This document shows, piece after piece, positions 33,609 to 42,786 of a stretch of 64,000 nt of DNA. Origin of the DNA: Halorussus salilacus (GTDB taxonomy: Archaea > Halobacteriota > Halobacteria > Halobacteriales > Haladaptataceae); NCBI RefSeq assembly GCF_024138125.1, contig NZ_CP099993.1:868001-932000 (forward strand). Direction: 5' to 3'. The translations under genes and the position numbers were made by a program. Position 1 is the stretch's first letter. The number at the start of each line of letters is the position of its first letter. The notes below the pieces were generated by a model. The model was not told the origin of the DNA, searched no databases, and saw only the letters and a list, made by a program, of their open reading frames with translations.

Positions 33609-34802
33609 CTACTCGGTGGTCGGGTGCGCCTCGCTGGCGTCGCCGTGGTTCGCCAGATGGTCGGCGACCGCCCTCCCGATTTGCTCGGCGAGTTTCACCG
33701 GAACGGCGTCGCCGACCATCTGCTGGCGGTCGCTGATTCGGCTCGCCACGAACCGGTAGTCGTCGGGGAACGACTGCAACCGGGCGGCTTCCCGAATCGA
33801 GAGCAGGCGGTCCTGTGTCGGATGGACCATCATCGACTTCCGGAAGTTCGCCACGGTGAGCGCGGGTTCGTCCTCTTCGAGTCGGTAGTAGATGTGGCCG
33901 TGGGTCCGCGACCGGTCGGTGTAGTCGTCCATCAGTTCGGCCGGGATGTCCTCCCAGTTGCCGCCCTGTGGGATGTGCTCGAACCGCTTTCGCGTCTTCT
34001 CGCGGTTGACCGTGGTCTTGTGGTTGTAGAGGGTGTCGTCGCGCACGTCGGCCCGCATCTCGGCCGCGTAGTCGCTGTGGGGGTCGGCGTCGTACTCCAT
34101 CACCGGGTCTCCGCCGCCGCCCGCGGGGAGTTCGGGCAGGTCGAGCAACGCCTCTCCCACGGTCACGACGGGGTCGAGGTCGTCGGCCGAGTTCGTCAGC
34201 GTCTTCTGTCGGCCCCCTTCCGCGTGGGTCGGGGCCGGGAACGGCGGCGTCCCCTCTTTCACCCCGACGAAGAAGACTCGACTCCGGGCCTGCGGGACGC
34301 CGTACCGTTCGGCGTGCAGAATCCTGTGCTGGACCGTGTAGCCGAACTCGCGGAGTTCGGATTGAACGATGTCCTTGACATCTCCGTCCTCGCGGCCCAT
34401 CGAGAGCAGTCCGGGGACGTTCTCCATGACCACGACCGCCGGGTCGAGGTCACGGACCACCCGGAGGAAGTGCATGAAGAGGTCGTTCTTGGGGTTGTCG
34501 GGCGACCGCGTCTGCATGTTCGCCATCGAGAACCCCTTGCACGGCGGCCCGCCAGCGACGACGTCCACCGCGTCGGGGTCCCCGCCCCCGTCTGCGACGT
34601 GGTCGCGTATCGCCGCGGCGTCGAGCTCCCGGATGTCGGCGTGAAGCGGGTCGTGGTCGTGGTTGTGGTCGTACGTCTCCACGGCTGGCTCGCTGTAATC
34701 GACCGCCCCGACGATGGTGTGGCCAGCGTTGGCGAACCCGGTGCTCAGTCCGCCCGGTCCGCTGAACAGGTCGACCACGGTCGGTGAACGCTCCTGACTC
34801 AT
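33609..34802 (-). CDS. DNA (cytosine-5) methyltransferase, solitary
   Basis: The 397-residue protein has the ordered m5C motifs: I (VVDLFSGPGGLSTGF), IV (GGPPCKGFS, catalytic Cys88), VI (VVMENVPGLLS), VIII (GVPQARSRVFFVG), IX (LLSIREAARLQSFPDDY) and X (QMVGDAVPVKLAEQIG). A target-recognition region lies between VIII and IX. No restriction endonuclease, Vsr or specificity gene is adjacent, so it is likely an orphan methylase for epigenetic marking or protection. Target sequence unknown. Confidence 0.93.
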   Translation of the reverse strand: MSQERSPTVVDLFSGPGGLSTGFANAGHTIVGAVDYSEPAVETYDHNHDHDPLHADIRELDAAAIRDHVADGGGDPDAVDVVAGGPPCKGFSMANMQTRSPDNPKNDLFMHFLRVVRDLDPAVVVMENVPGLLSMGREDGDVKDIVQSELREFGYTVQHRILHAERYGVPQARSRVFFVGVKEGTPPFPAPTHAEGGRQKTLTNSADDLDPVVTVGEALLDLPELPAGGGGDPVMEYDADPHSDYAAEMRADVRDDTLYNHKTTVNREKTRKRFEHIPQGGNWEDIPAELMDDYTDRSRTHGHIYYRLEEDEPALTVANFRKSMMVHPTQDRLLSIREAARLQSFPDDYRFVASRISDRQQMVGDAVPVKLAEQIGRAVADHLANHGDASEAHPTTE

Positions 34803-34913
34803 CGTCGCTCAGTCGAATCGGTGTTGCGAAGCCATCCTATTTAGTAGCTCGTGATTCGCCCGGCAAAGTTCGTCTTCCGGTACTGATTTCAACGCGTGAG
34901 GGGACGTTCTGGT

Positions 34914-35903
34914 ATGGACACCGCGCTCGTCATCGGCGGCACCCGGTTCATCGGCCGCCACCTCGTCTCGGAACTGCTCGACCACGGCTACGACGTGACA
35001 ACCTTCAATCGAGGGAACCACGACGACCCCTTCGCCGAGGACGATTCGGTCGCCCGCGTCGAGGGCGACCGGACCAACGACTCGGCGCTGGAGGCCGCGA
35101 GGGCGGAGGTCGACCCCGACGCGGTCTTCGACTGCGTGGCGTACGAGCCCCGCGAGGTCCGGGCCGCGACCGAGATATTCTCGGACGCCGACGCCTACGT
35201 CTACATCTCCAGCGGCGACGCCTACGGCTCCGAGGAGATTCCCAAGCGCGAGGGCGAGACCGACCTCCGACCCTGCACCCGCGAGCAGGCCACCGACGAC
35301 TCGGGCGAGACCTACGGCAACCGGAAGGCCGAGGGCGACCGCGCGATATTCGAGGCCGCCGAGCGCGGCGTGAGCGCCTACAGCGTCCGGCCCTGCATCG
35401 TCTACGGTCCCCACGACTACACCGAGCGACTCGACTACTGGATAGACAGGGTGAACGAGTACGACCGAATCGTCGTGCCGGGCGACGGCGACAACCTCTG
35501 GCACCGCGCGTACGTCGAGGATGTGGCGGCCGCGCTCCGGGTCGTCGCCGAGGAGGGGACGCCCGGCGAGTCGTACAACGTCGGCGACCGTCGGCTCGTC
35601 ACCATCGACGAGATGCTCGAACTGATTGCGGGCGCGCTCGACACCGATATCGAACTCGTCCACGCGGGCGAGCGCGAACTCGCCGCGGCAGACCTCGACT
35701 ACGACGATTTCGTCCTCTACCGCGAGTACCCCCACGTCCTCGACACCGACAAGCTCGCAGACCTCGGGTGGGAGTCGACCCCGCTGGAGGAGGCGATGAC
35801 GAGGACCGTCGAGGAACACCTCGACAGCGACCGCGACGGGAGCGAGTACGACCCCGGTAGAGACGCCGAGGAGCGCGTGCTTGGCGTTCTCGACACGCTC
35901 TGA
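34914..35903 (+). CDS. NAD-dependent epimerase/dehydratase
   Basis: The 329-residue protein from ATG 34914 is an extended SDR: NAD loop VIGGTRFIGRHLV (about 6-18), YISSGDAYGS with the catalytic Ser, and the YxxxK set in ETYGNRKAEGD. SVRPCIVYGPHDYTERLDYW follows. Many relatives act on nucleotide sugars, while the GGTRFIG-type start also occurs in chloroplast-stem-loop-binding-like proteins. The natural substrate is unknown. GAGGGG precedes the start. Confidence 0.88.
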   Translation: MDTALVIGGTRFIGRHLVSELLDHGYDVTTFNRGNHDDPFAEDDSVARVEGDRTNDSALEAARAEVDPDAVFDCVAYEPREVRAATEIFSDADAYVYISSGDAYGSEEIPKREGETDLRPCTREQATDDSGETYGNRKAEGDRAIFEAAERGVSAYSVRPCIVYGPHDYTERLDYWIDRVNEYDRIVVPGDGDNLWHRAYVEDVAAALRVVAEEGTPGESYNVGDRRLVTIDEMLELIAGALDTDIELVHAGERELAAADLDYDDFVLYREYPHVLDTDKLADLGWESTPLEEAMTRTVEEHLDSDRDGSEYDPGRDAEERVLGVLDTL

Positions 35904-36071
35904 GGGTCGTTGATTTCTCGCCGATTAGTAACACACCGATTACCGCTCTCTCGTTCTGAGGCCACGAGAGCACTCGAAACGTCGTTAATCACCACTTTCG
36001 ACCGTTCGAAGGACCGCGCTATCCGCTTCAGGAGGCTGATAACAAACACCCTCCGCGTCCATCCCGGAGGT

Positions 36072-36122
36072 ATGCCACCGCAGCGCAGTCGTCGGACGAC
36101 CCCGAACCGGAGCCGACGATGA
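36072..36122 (+). CDS. Possible 16-codon leader ORF
   Basis: An ATG at 36072 opens MPPQRSRRTTPNRSRR, a short Arg-rich peptide whose TGA overlaps the ATG of the membrane protein gene as ATGA. GGAGG sits directly before the ATG, but only one base away, which is tight for a ribosome site. It could couple translation, or be chance. Confidence 0.25.
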   Translation: MPPQRSRRTTPNRSRR

Positions 36123-36790
36123 TACGCTACGCGCTCCGGGCGGCCGTGAGGGGCGTCGGCGTCGTCGGCCTGACCGCGGTCGAGGCCACCGCGCTGTCGG
36201 TCTGGCTGGGGTTGGCCCTCGACGCGCCGTCGGTCTCGGTCGCGGCCGGAATCGGCGTCGCCGCGCTGGTCGCGGGTCTCCTCGTGGAGGGGCTACTCCG
36301 CCACCTCACGGTCAACGGCTGGCGACACGAGATTCCCGCCCCGTCGGTCGCGGGGGTCGCGCTGGTCGAGACCGGACTGTGGCTCGGGTGGTTCTCGACC
36401 GTGCGGGGGACCGACGACCCCGCCAGCGCCGCGGTCGTCGGACTCGCGCTCGCGGTCGGTCTGGTGCCCGTCCACGCCGCGACCGACGACCTCCTCCAAG
36501 GTCGCAACCCCGTGGCGTCGCTGGTCGGGCGCACCCCCGTCGGCCTCGCGGTCCTCGAAGCCGCGGGTGCGACCGCGTGGTTCCTGCTGGTCACCGGGTC
36601 GGTGGCGGTCCCCGAGTGGGTCGGGGCGCTCCCGTTCGAAGGGTTCACGCCGGGCGCGGCGGTCGGCGGCGCGGTGCTGGTCGCGGCGCTGTTCGTCCAG
36701 CACGTCCTCGCGATTCGGTACGCCCTGCGGGCGACTCGGGCGACCGCGACTCCCGCGTGGCGGTCGTCGCGGGGCGTCGGGCCCGAGTGA
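36119..36790 (+). CDS. Multi-pass membrane protein, unknown function
   Basis: The 223-residue protein has six hydrophobic segments, rich in Ala, Val and Gly, with short charged loops (LRHLTVNGWRHEIP, HAATDDLLQGRNP). No transporter signature is recognised. The last codons and stop lie inside a perfect 36-base palindrome. Confidence 0.72.
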   Translation: MIRYALRAAVRGVGVVGLTAVEATALSVWLGLALDAPSVSVAAGIGVAALVAGLLVEGLLRHLTVNGWRHEIPAPSVAGVALVETGLWLGWFSTVRGTDDPASAAVVGLALAVGLVPVHAATDDLLQGRNPVASLVGRTPVGLAVLEAAGATAWFLLVTGSVAVPEWVGALPFEGFTPGAAVGGAVLVAALFVQHVLAIRYALRATRATATPAWRSSRGVGPE

Positions 36791-36815
36791 GGCGGCGCGC
36801 CGCCTCACTCGGGCC
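36780..36815. terminator. Perfect 36-base palindrome across a stop codon
   Basis: The 18-base half GGCCCGAGTGAGGCGGCG (36780-36797) is followed at once by its exact complement (36798-36815). It includes the TGA of the preceding gene, and egsA begins 46 bases later. It could act as a terminator or as a DNA cruciform. Confidence 0.6.
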
Positions 36816-36861
36816 GCGCGAGAGGGCAAACGGTTTCCCCGCCCGCGAGAGAGTAGCCACC

Positions 36862-37911
36862 ATGTTCGAGAAGTCGACGTGGATTCGGCTCCCCCGGAAC
36901 GTGGTGGTCGGCCACGGCGTCCTCGACCGGACGGTCGAGGCCGTCTCGGAGCTCCACCTCCACGGGCGTCCGCTCGTCGTGACGAGCCCGACCCCCCGGG
37001 AGGTCGCGGCCGAGCGCATCGTGGCCGACTTCGCCGACGCGGGCGACGACCCCGCGGTGGTCGAGGTCGAGGAGGCCAGCTTCGACGCGGTCCAGCGGGT
37101 CATCTCGGTCGCCCGCGACGCCGAGGCGGGCTACCTCGTCGGCGTCGGCGGCGGCAAGGCCATCGACATCGCGAAGATGGCCAGCGACGACATCGGCACC
37201 GGCTTCGTCTCGGTGCCGACCGCCGCGAGCCACGACGGCATCGTCTCCGGACGCGGGTCGGTCCCCGAGGGCGACACCCGCCACAGCGTCGCCGCCGCGC
37301 CGCCGCTGGCGGTGGTCGCCGACACCGAGATACTCGCCGACGCGCCGTGGGAGCTCACCACCGCGGGGTGTGCCGACATCATCAGCAACTACACCGCGGT
37401 CAAGGACTGGCGGCTGGCCAACCGGCTCCAGAACGTCGAATACTCCCACTACTCGGCGGCGCTCGCCGAGATGACCGCCGAGATGCTGGTCGGCAACGCC
37501 GACACCATCAAGGAGGGACTGGAGGAGTCGGCGTGGGCGGTCGTGAAGGCGCTGGTCTCGTCGGGCGTGGCGATGTCCATCGCCGACTCCTCGCGGCCCG
37601 CCAGCGGGTCCGAACACCTGTTCAGCCACCAGCTCGACCGGATGGTGCCCGACGCCGCGCTCCACGGCCATCAGGTCGGGGTCGGGACCGTCGTCGCCGA
37701 GTACCTCCACGGCGGCGACTGGCGGGGCGTCCGGGACGCGCTGGCGACCATCGGCGCGCCCACGACCGCCGCGGAACTCGGCATCGACGACGAGACGGTG
37801 GTCGAGGCGCTCACCTCGGCCCACGAGATACGCGACCGCTACACCATCCTCGGCAACGGCATGAGCGAGGCGGCCGCCTACGAGGCGGTCGAGACGACTG
37901 GCGTCATCTGA
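36862..37911 (+). CDS. egsA: sn-glycerol-1-phosphate dehydrogenase
   Basis: The 349-residue protein matches archaeal EgsA, which reduces dihydroxyacetone phosphate to sn-glycerol-1-phosphate for archaeal membrane lipids. Visible features are the NAD loop VGVGGGKAIDIAKMAS (about 93-108), PTAASHDGIVSGRGSV, and metal-ligand regions TTAGCADIISNYTAVKDW, GSEHLFSHQLDRM and HGHQVGVGTVVAEY. It is an essential archaeal hallmark enzyme. Start ATG at 36862. Confidence 0.96.
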   Translation: MFEKSTWIRLPRNVVVGHGVLDRTVEAVSELHLHGRPLVVTSPTPREVAAERIVADFADAGDDPAVVEVEEASFDAVQRVISVARDAEAGYLVGVGGGKAIDIAKMASDDIGTGFVSVPTAASHDGIVSGRGSVPEGDTRHSVAAAPPLAVVADTEILADAPWELTTAGCADIISNYTAVKDWRLANRLQNVEYSHYSAALAEMTAEMLVGNADTIKEGLEESAWAVVKALVSSGVAMSIADSSRPASGSEHLFSHQLDRMVPDAALHGHQVGVGTVVAEYLHGGDWRGVRDALATIGAPTTAAELGIDDETVVEALTSAHEIRDRYTILGNGMSEAAAYEAVETTGVI

Positions 37912-37922
37912 GATTCCGAACC

Positions 37923-38414
37923 TCAGTTCGTCTTCCGGTCGTCGTGGGCCACCCGGAGGAACGCCAGCGTCCCGCCGAGCAGGGCGGCGTTCTTCAGGAA
38001 GTGGACCAGCTGCTGTTCCTTCTCGTCTTCGTCCTCGACGTTCCAGAAGTCGTGCATGAGCGGCGTGACGCTCACGAGGAAGCCCGCGGCCGCCACCGCC
38101 GCGAGTCGGGGGAGCTTCCACGTCGCGATTCCCAGACCGCCGAACAGCAGGCCGCCGCTGACGAGCGGCACCGTGGTCCCGGCCGCGGGAGCGCCCTTGC
38201 TCTCTGCGTACTCGACGTTCCCCTCGATGTCCCGGAGGTTGTCGAACGCCGTGAACGCCAGCACGCCACCGAACAGCGCGCGGGCGAACCGGAACGTGGT
38301 CGAGTGGGTCTTCGGCGGGACCGCCCCGGAGTCGGTGTCTCCGCCCGATTCGGTCTCCGGCCGCGGGTCGGTCGCCGCGGGCCGCTCTATCGAAACGCCG
38401 CCGAGTATCGACAT
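37923..38414 (-). CDS. DoxX family membrane protein
   Basis: The 163-residue protein has an unstructured N terminus (about 1-35) and four hydrophobic segments with FARALFGGVLAFTAFDNLRD and LLFGGLGIATWKLPRLAAV, then TPLMHDFWN. This is the usual DoxX/DUF pattern. Members are linked to quinone or thiosulfate oxidation in a few cases, but most are unassigned. It converges with egsA. Confidence 0.75.
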   Translation of the reverse strand: MSILGGVSIERPAATDPRPETESGGDTDSGAVPPKTHSTTFRFARALFGGVLAFTAFDNLRDIEGNVEYAESKGAPAAGTTVPLVSGGLLFGGLGIATWKLPRLAAVAAAGFLVSVTPLMHDFWNVEDEDEKEQQLVHFLKNAALLGGTLAFLRVAHDDRKTN

Positions 38415-38471
38415 GGACGCAGGTACGCCGGTGAGCGACGTACGTCCGTTCGCCGTCGGGACGCCGACCGT

Positions 38472-38894
38472 TCAATCCCACACGATGGGAACGTCGCTGT
38501 CGGCGATCACGCCGTCTTTGGTCAAGATAGCGTCCGTCCCGCGGCGCTCGTGACTGGCGACGATCATCGCGTCGTGAATCGAGAACTCGTCCATCCTCCC
38601 GGCGAGACGCCGGAGTTCCCCGTAGTCGGTCCGGACGAGTTCGATTGGCGATTCGCGTTCGATGGCGTCGAGGACCGAGCGAACGTCCTCCGGTTCGGCG
38701 ACTTCCTCGACGCTTATTCCCCGTATCTCCTCGCGCTTGCGGAGGATGTAGCTCGTTTCGGCGAGGACGATGGACGGGAGTTCGAGGTTCGCATCCCCGG
38801 ACTCGGCGTCTTCGACCGCCGCCCGTGCCCGTTCGGGGAGGATGTCGAGCAGGTAGTGGATGAGTGCGACCGAATCGACCGTGTAGGACTTCAT
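38472..38894 (-). CDS. vapC: PIN-domain ribonuclease toxin (VapC-like)
   Basis: The 140-residue protein has the PIN pattern of acidic residues: Asp7 in YTVDSVALIHYLLD, a Glu in LPSIVLAETSYILRKRE (about 46), Asp in FSIHDAMIVASHE (about 108) and a further acid in ILTKDGVI. PIN toxins cut tRNA or other RNA. The ATG overlaps the stop of the upstream AbrB-type gene by four bases (ATGA), a normal toxin-antitoxin layout with the antitoxin first. Confidence 0.87.
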   Translation of the reverse strand: MKSYTVDSVALIHYLLDILPERARAAVEDAESGDANLELPSIVLAETSYILRKREEIRGISVEEVAEPEDVRSVLDAIERESPIELVRTDYGELRRLAGRMDEFSIHDAMIVASHERRGTDAILTKDGVIADSDVPIVWD

Positions 38895-39148
38895 TCGACG
38901 CTCCAGTCGTCCTCGCGTTTCGCTCGAATTTCGTCCCCGAGTTCCGCCGCGAGTCCCTCGCGTTCGTCCTCACTCATGTCGCCAGCGAGAAGGCCGCGAG
39001 CGCCGGTCCGTTCCTCCTTGCGGACGACGATGCCGTCGTCCGTCTCCTCCCAGACGACGGTGTCTCCCGGTTCGAGGCCGTGCTTCTCGCGAAGCTCCTG
39101 TGGAATCGTCGTCTGGCCCTTCCTCGTGATTCGGGTCGTCTCGCTCAT
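38891..39148 (-). CDS. vapB: AbrB/SpoVT-family antitoxin (VapB-like)
   Basis: The 85-residue protein MSETTRITRKGQTTIPQELR has the swapped-hairpin DNA-binding domain (about 4-45) and an acidic helical C terminus (EDEREGLAAELGDEIRAKRE) that would cover the toxin. I chose the ATG at 39148. A direct repeat GTAGTAC (39154-39160, 39166-39172) just upstream is a likely autoregulatory site. Confidence 0.87.
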   Translation of the reverse strand: MSETTRITRKGQTTIPQELREKHGLEPGDTVVWEETDDGIVVRKEERTGARGLLAGDMSEDEREGLAAELGDEIRAKREDDWSVE

Positions 39149-39153
39149 ATCGG

Positions 39154-39172
39154 GTAGTACTTCTCGTAGTAC
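39154..39172 (-). promoter_or_regulatory. Direct repeat before vapB, possible autoregulatory operator
   Basis: GTAGTAC occurs at 39154-39160 and 39166-39172, 12 bases apart, ending six bases before the vapB start. Toxin-antitoxin genes are normally repressed by their antitoxin at such sites. Confidence 0.4.
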
Positions 39173-39187
39173 CAAAAAGCCTCGCCA

Positions 39188-39724
39188 CTACTCCGCGGCC
39201 GGAATCGGGAACGCCGCCAGTTCCTCGTACAGCAGGTCGTCGGGGCGTTCGTCCCACCACCGGGCCTCGGCGATCTCGCCCTCCCGCGGGCGGACCTCGC
39301 CCGAAACGTACTCGCCGTCGAAGACGACGATGAGGCGGGCGAGCGCCGGGCGCTCGCCCGCCTCCGCGCGCATCTCGACTCGGTGGACCTGCCGAATGTC
39401 GCGGAGTTCGACCTCGACGCCGGTCTCCTCGCGGGTCTCGCGCCGGGCGGTGGCTTCGAGCGACTCGTCGGGTTCCTGCTTGCCGCCGGGGTCCGACCAC
39501 GCGGTCTCGCCCTCGTGGCGGACCAGCAGGACCCGGCCGTCGGCGTCGGTGGTCCAGACGCCCGCACCGCCGAGCGTGCCGGACTCGAACCGCTCGACCA
39601 CGTCCTCGTGGTCCTCGGGCGGGAGCGTCCAGGTCTTCTCGACCGTCTCGAACGCGCCCCAGTCGGCTTCGAGGCGGTCGAGGGCGGCGTCGGCGCGTCT
39701 GCGCGAGCGCTCGGTGAGGGTCAT
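39188..39724 (-). CDS. Nudix hydrolase
   Basis: The 178-residue protein from ATG 39724 has the Nudix box as GGKQEPDESLEATARRETRE followed by ETGVEV (about 95-120), with the REXXEE metal residues. It should cleave a nucleoside diphosphate linked to another group. DSG or housekeeping substrates cannot be distinguished. An in-frame TTG/ATG region upstream could add residues. It lies 40 bases from vapB, opposite to the IS-like element. Confidence 0.85.
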   Translation of the reverse strand: MTLTERSRRRADAALDRLEADWGAFETVEKTWTLPPEDHEDVVERFESGTLGGAGVWTTDADGRVLLVRHEGETAWSDPGGKQEPDESLEATARRETREETGVEVELRDIRQVHRVEMRAEAGERPALARLIVVFDGEYVSGEVRPREGEIAEARWWDERPDDLLYEELAAFPIPAAE

Positions 39725-39849
39725 GTCGTGAATTCGCACACGAGCCGACAAAAGCAACCCGAATCCCGCACGCTCGACTCCGTCGCCGAGAGGGGACGAC
39801 AGGCCGAACTTAATCCGGGAGCCCGAACCGAAAGGAGTCGTTACGGTAA

Positions 39850-40461
<612 letters not shown>

Positions 40462-40486
40462 GGCGATAGGCCGCACCCGACTCGGC

Positions 40487-42292
40487 TCAGACGTGCTCGT
40501 CGAGGAAGTCGGCGACGGTGGTGTAGGCCTCGATGCGATTTTCCAGCTTGCTGAAGCCGTGGCCCTCGTCGTCGAAGATGAGCTTCTCGACCGGGACGCC
40601 CTGTTCGGCCGCCTCGTCGGCGATCTGCTCGGCCTCGCCGACCGGCACGCGGGGGTCGTTCGCGCCGTGGAGGACGAGCAGGGGCGCTCGGATGTTCTCG
40701 ACGTTGTTGATGGGGCTGATGGATTCGAGGAACTCGCGGTCGTCGTCGAGCGACCCGTACTCGGCCTCGCGGTGTTCGCGCCGCCAGTCGCCGGTGTTTT
40801 CGAGGAACGTCACGAAGTTGGCGATGCCCACGACGTCGACGCCCGCGGCCCAGAGGTCCGGATACTCGGTGAGCGCGGCCAGCACCATGAAGCCGCCGTA
40901 CGACCCGCCCATGGCGACGATGCGGTCGGGGTCGACCGCCGGGTGGTCGCCGAGCCACTCCACCCCGGCCTCGATGTCGGCCACCGAGTCCATCCGCTTT
41001 CTCACGTCGTCGAGGTGGGTGTAGGCCTTTCCGTAGCCCGACGACCCCCGGACGTTCGGCTCGAAGTAGGCGTATCCGCGATTCAGGAAGTACTGCTTGA
41101 CCGGGTTGAACGACGGCCTGCGCTGGCTCTCGGGGCCGCCGTGGATGCTCACGATGACGGGGGTCTCGCCCTCCGTCGCGTCCTCGGGAACCGAGAAGAA
41201 CGCGGGAATCTCCCGTTCGTCGAAGGACTCGTACCGGACGAGGTCCGGGCTGACGAACGACTCCTTCGGGAGGCCCGCGGTCGCGGCGTCGGTCCAGCGC
41301 TCGGCCTCGCCGGTCTCGGCGTCGACGACGTGGACGTTGGTGTTCTCGTCGCTCCCGGCGACCGGGACCGCGAACCGCCCGGCGTCGTCGTCGAACGCCG
41401 CGCCCCCGGTGACCCCGCGCGGGAGGTCCGGCGTCGAGAGCTCCCGGTAGGCGGTCTCGCCGGTGAGTTCGGCGACGGTGAGTTCGGTGTAGCCGTCGAC
41501 GTTCCGGCCGAAGACGAACCGGCCGGTGTCCTCGTCGAGCGAGACGTTCTCGACGTTCCAGTCGCCCCCCTCCTCGACGACCGCGAGGTCGCGGTCGTCG
41601 AGGTCGAGGCGCGCGAGGTACCGGGTGTCGGCGTCCCGGTCGGTGCTGAGGTAGAGGGCCTCGCCGTCCGGGCTCCAGTTGACGTCGTGGTACCGCGCCT
41701 CCCCCTCGTGGGGCGTGACGTGGTCGAAGTCCCGGGTTTCGAGGTCGAGGACGTACACGTCCTGATCGAAGCTGGAGCGGGACTCGACCACCGCGAGCCG
41801 GGAGTCGTCGGGGCTCCACCCCGCGACCGAGAGCCAGCCGTCGCCCTCGTGGACCAGCTCGGCGTCGTCGCCACGCTCGTCGCGGCCCTGGACGTACACG
41901 TCGAACACCGACTCGTCGCGGCGGTTCGCGGCGAACGCGAACGCCGACCCGTCGGAGTTCCACCCGCCCCAGTAGTGGATGGCCTCGGGGGTGTCGGTCA
42001 GGGGCGTGACGGTTTCGCCGTCCCCATCGAGCAGGAACAGCTGGGTCCGCTCGTTCCCGCCGTGGTCCATCCCGAAGGCGAGTTCGTCGCGCTCGGGCGA
42101 CCACGACGCGAAGGTGATTCGCTCGTCCTCGAAGGTGAGCTGCCGGGGCCACGCGCCGGGTTCGTCGAGTCGCCACACCTGCGGGACGCCGGTCGTGTCC
42201 ATCAGGAACGAGAGCCGGTCTCCCGCCGGTCCGAACGACGGTGCGGTCGCGTTCCGAACGTTGAGATACCGCTGGAAGTCGTACGTAGTCAC
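40487..42292 (-). CDS. S9 family serine peptidase (prolyl oligopeptidase/acylaminoacyl-peptidase type)
   Basis: The 601-residue protein from GTG 42292 (V/MTTYDFQRYLNVRNATAP) has a seven-bladed propeller (about 1-340) with repeats such as WSPDDSRLAVVESR and WSPDGEALYLSTDR. An alpha/beta hydrolase follows (about 350-601): nucleophile GGSYGGF (about residue 463), acid in LHGANDPRVPVGE and His in DDEGHGFSK. An upstream extension would run through the tandem repeat DNA and is rejected. It cleaves short peptides. No signal peptide, so intracellular. Confidence 0.9.
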   Translation of the reverse strand: MTTYDFQRYLNVRNATAPSFGPAGDRLSFLMDTTGVPQVWRLDEPGAWPRQLTFEDERITFASWSPERDELAFGMDHGGNERTQLFLLDGDGETVTPLTDTPEAIHYWGGWNSDGSAFAFAANRRDESVFDVYVQGRDERGDDAELVHEGDGWLSVAGWSPDDSRLAVVESRSSFDQDVYVLDLETRDFDHVTPHEGEARYHDVNWSPDGEALYLSTDRDADTRYLARLDLDDRDLAVVEEGGDWNVENVSLDEDTGRFVFGRNVDGYTELTVAELTGETAYRELSTPDLPRGVTGGAAFDDDAGRFAVPVAGSDENTNVHVVDAETGEAERWTDAATAGLPKESFVSPDLVRYESFDEREIPAFFSVPEDATEGETPVIVSIHGGPESQRRPSFNPVKQYFLNRGYAYFEPNVRGSSGYGKAYTHLDDVRKRMDSVADIEAGVEWLGDHPAVDPDRIVAMGGSYGGFMVLAALTEYPDLWAAGVDVVGIANFVTFLENTGDWRREHREAEYGSLDDDREFLESISPINNVENIRAPLLVLHGANDPRVPVGEAEQIADEAAEQGVPVEKLIFDDEGHGFSKLENRIEAYTTVADFLDEHV

Positions 42293-42332
42293 GGGACGTG
42301 TTTCCGAGTCGACCGATAAAGCGCTTTGGACT

Positions 42333-42432
42333 GCGGAAGTCGGGACCTTCGGCCGCGGAAGTCGGGACCTTCGGCCGCGGAAGTCGGGACCTTCGGCCGC
42401 GGAAGTCGGGACCGCGCGGTCCCGACTTCCGC
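42333..42432. repeat. 22-base tandem repeats ending in a 34-base palindrome
   Basis: Units of GCGGAAGTCGGGACCTTCGG plus CC start at 42333, 42355 and 42377, and a fourth begins at 42399. Instead of continuing, the fourth turns into a perfect palindrome, GCGGAAGTCGGGACCG-CG- and its complement (42399-42432). The array lies upstream of the peptidase gene in a 494-base gap. Confidence 0.85.
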
Positions 42433-42786
42433 GGAGACGACCCGGGAACGGCGGGTAATCCGACGCGAGACGCTGGCTCGCCCGAGAAACCGACGATGGA
42501 ACTCGGGTAACAGTCGGTTCCGCTTGCCGCCGGACTCGGCGGCCGAGCAGACCGGTCAGCCGGTCGCGCCGCGGGGGCGACGGCGAATCGGCGGGGCGAC
42601 GAGACGTGTTTCTTCGCGCGGTTCCGGCCGCGAATCGATGCCGAAGCGGGCGAGCCGGAAGCGGCTGTTTCCACCCACCCGACACGACGCAATTGGCTGT
42701 TGAGAAATTGAACGGTCGGCACGGTCCGTAAACGTTCGAACCGGTTTATCACCGCCTCTATTGTCCGTTTCCTTCGAGTACGAATT
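42433..42786. other. Gene-free gap upstream of the wHTH membrane protein
   Basis: No protein-like frame is seen. The last 60 bases are AT-richer (GGTTTATCACCGCCTCTATTG), which marks the promoter of the gene at 42787. Confidence 0.5.

Noticed and set aside
33609-34802. A restriction-modification or phage-defence island around the methylase
   Set aside because: Both neighbours (GNAT fusion, epimerase) are ordinary, and no nuclease, helicase or defence gene is adjacent.
36567-39731. A 1054-codon plus-strand frame spanning egsA to the Nudix gene
   Set aside because: It runs across egsA, DoxX, vapC and vapB in other frames and has repetitive Arg/Ser-rich composition typical of shadows.
42734-42750. 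GTTCGAACC text suggestive of a tRNA T-loop (also at 59793)
   Set aside because: No acceptor stem or anticodon arm can be folded around either site.
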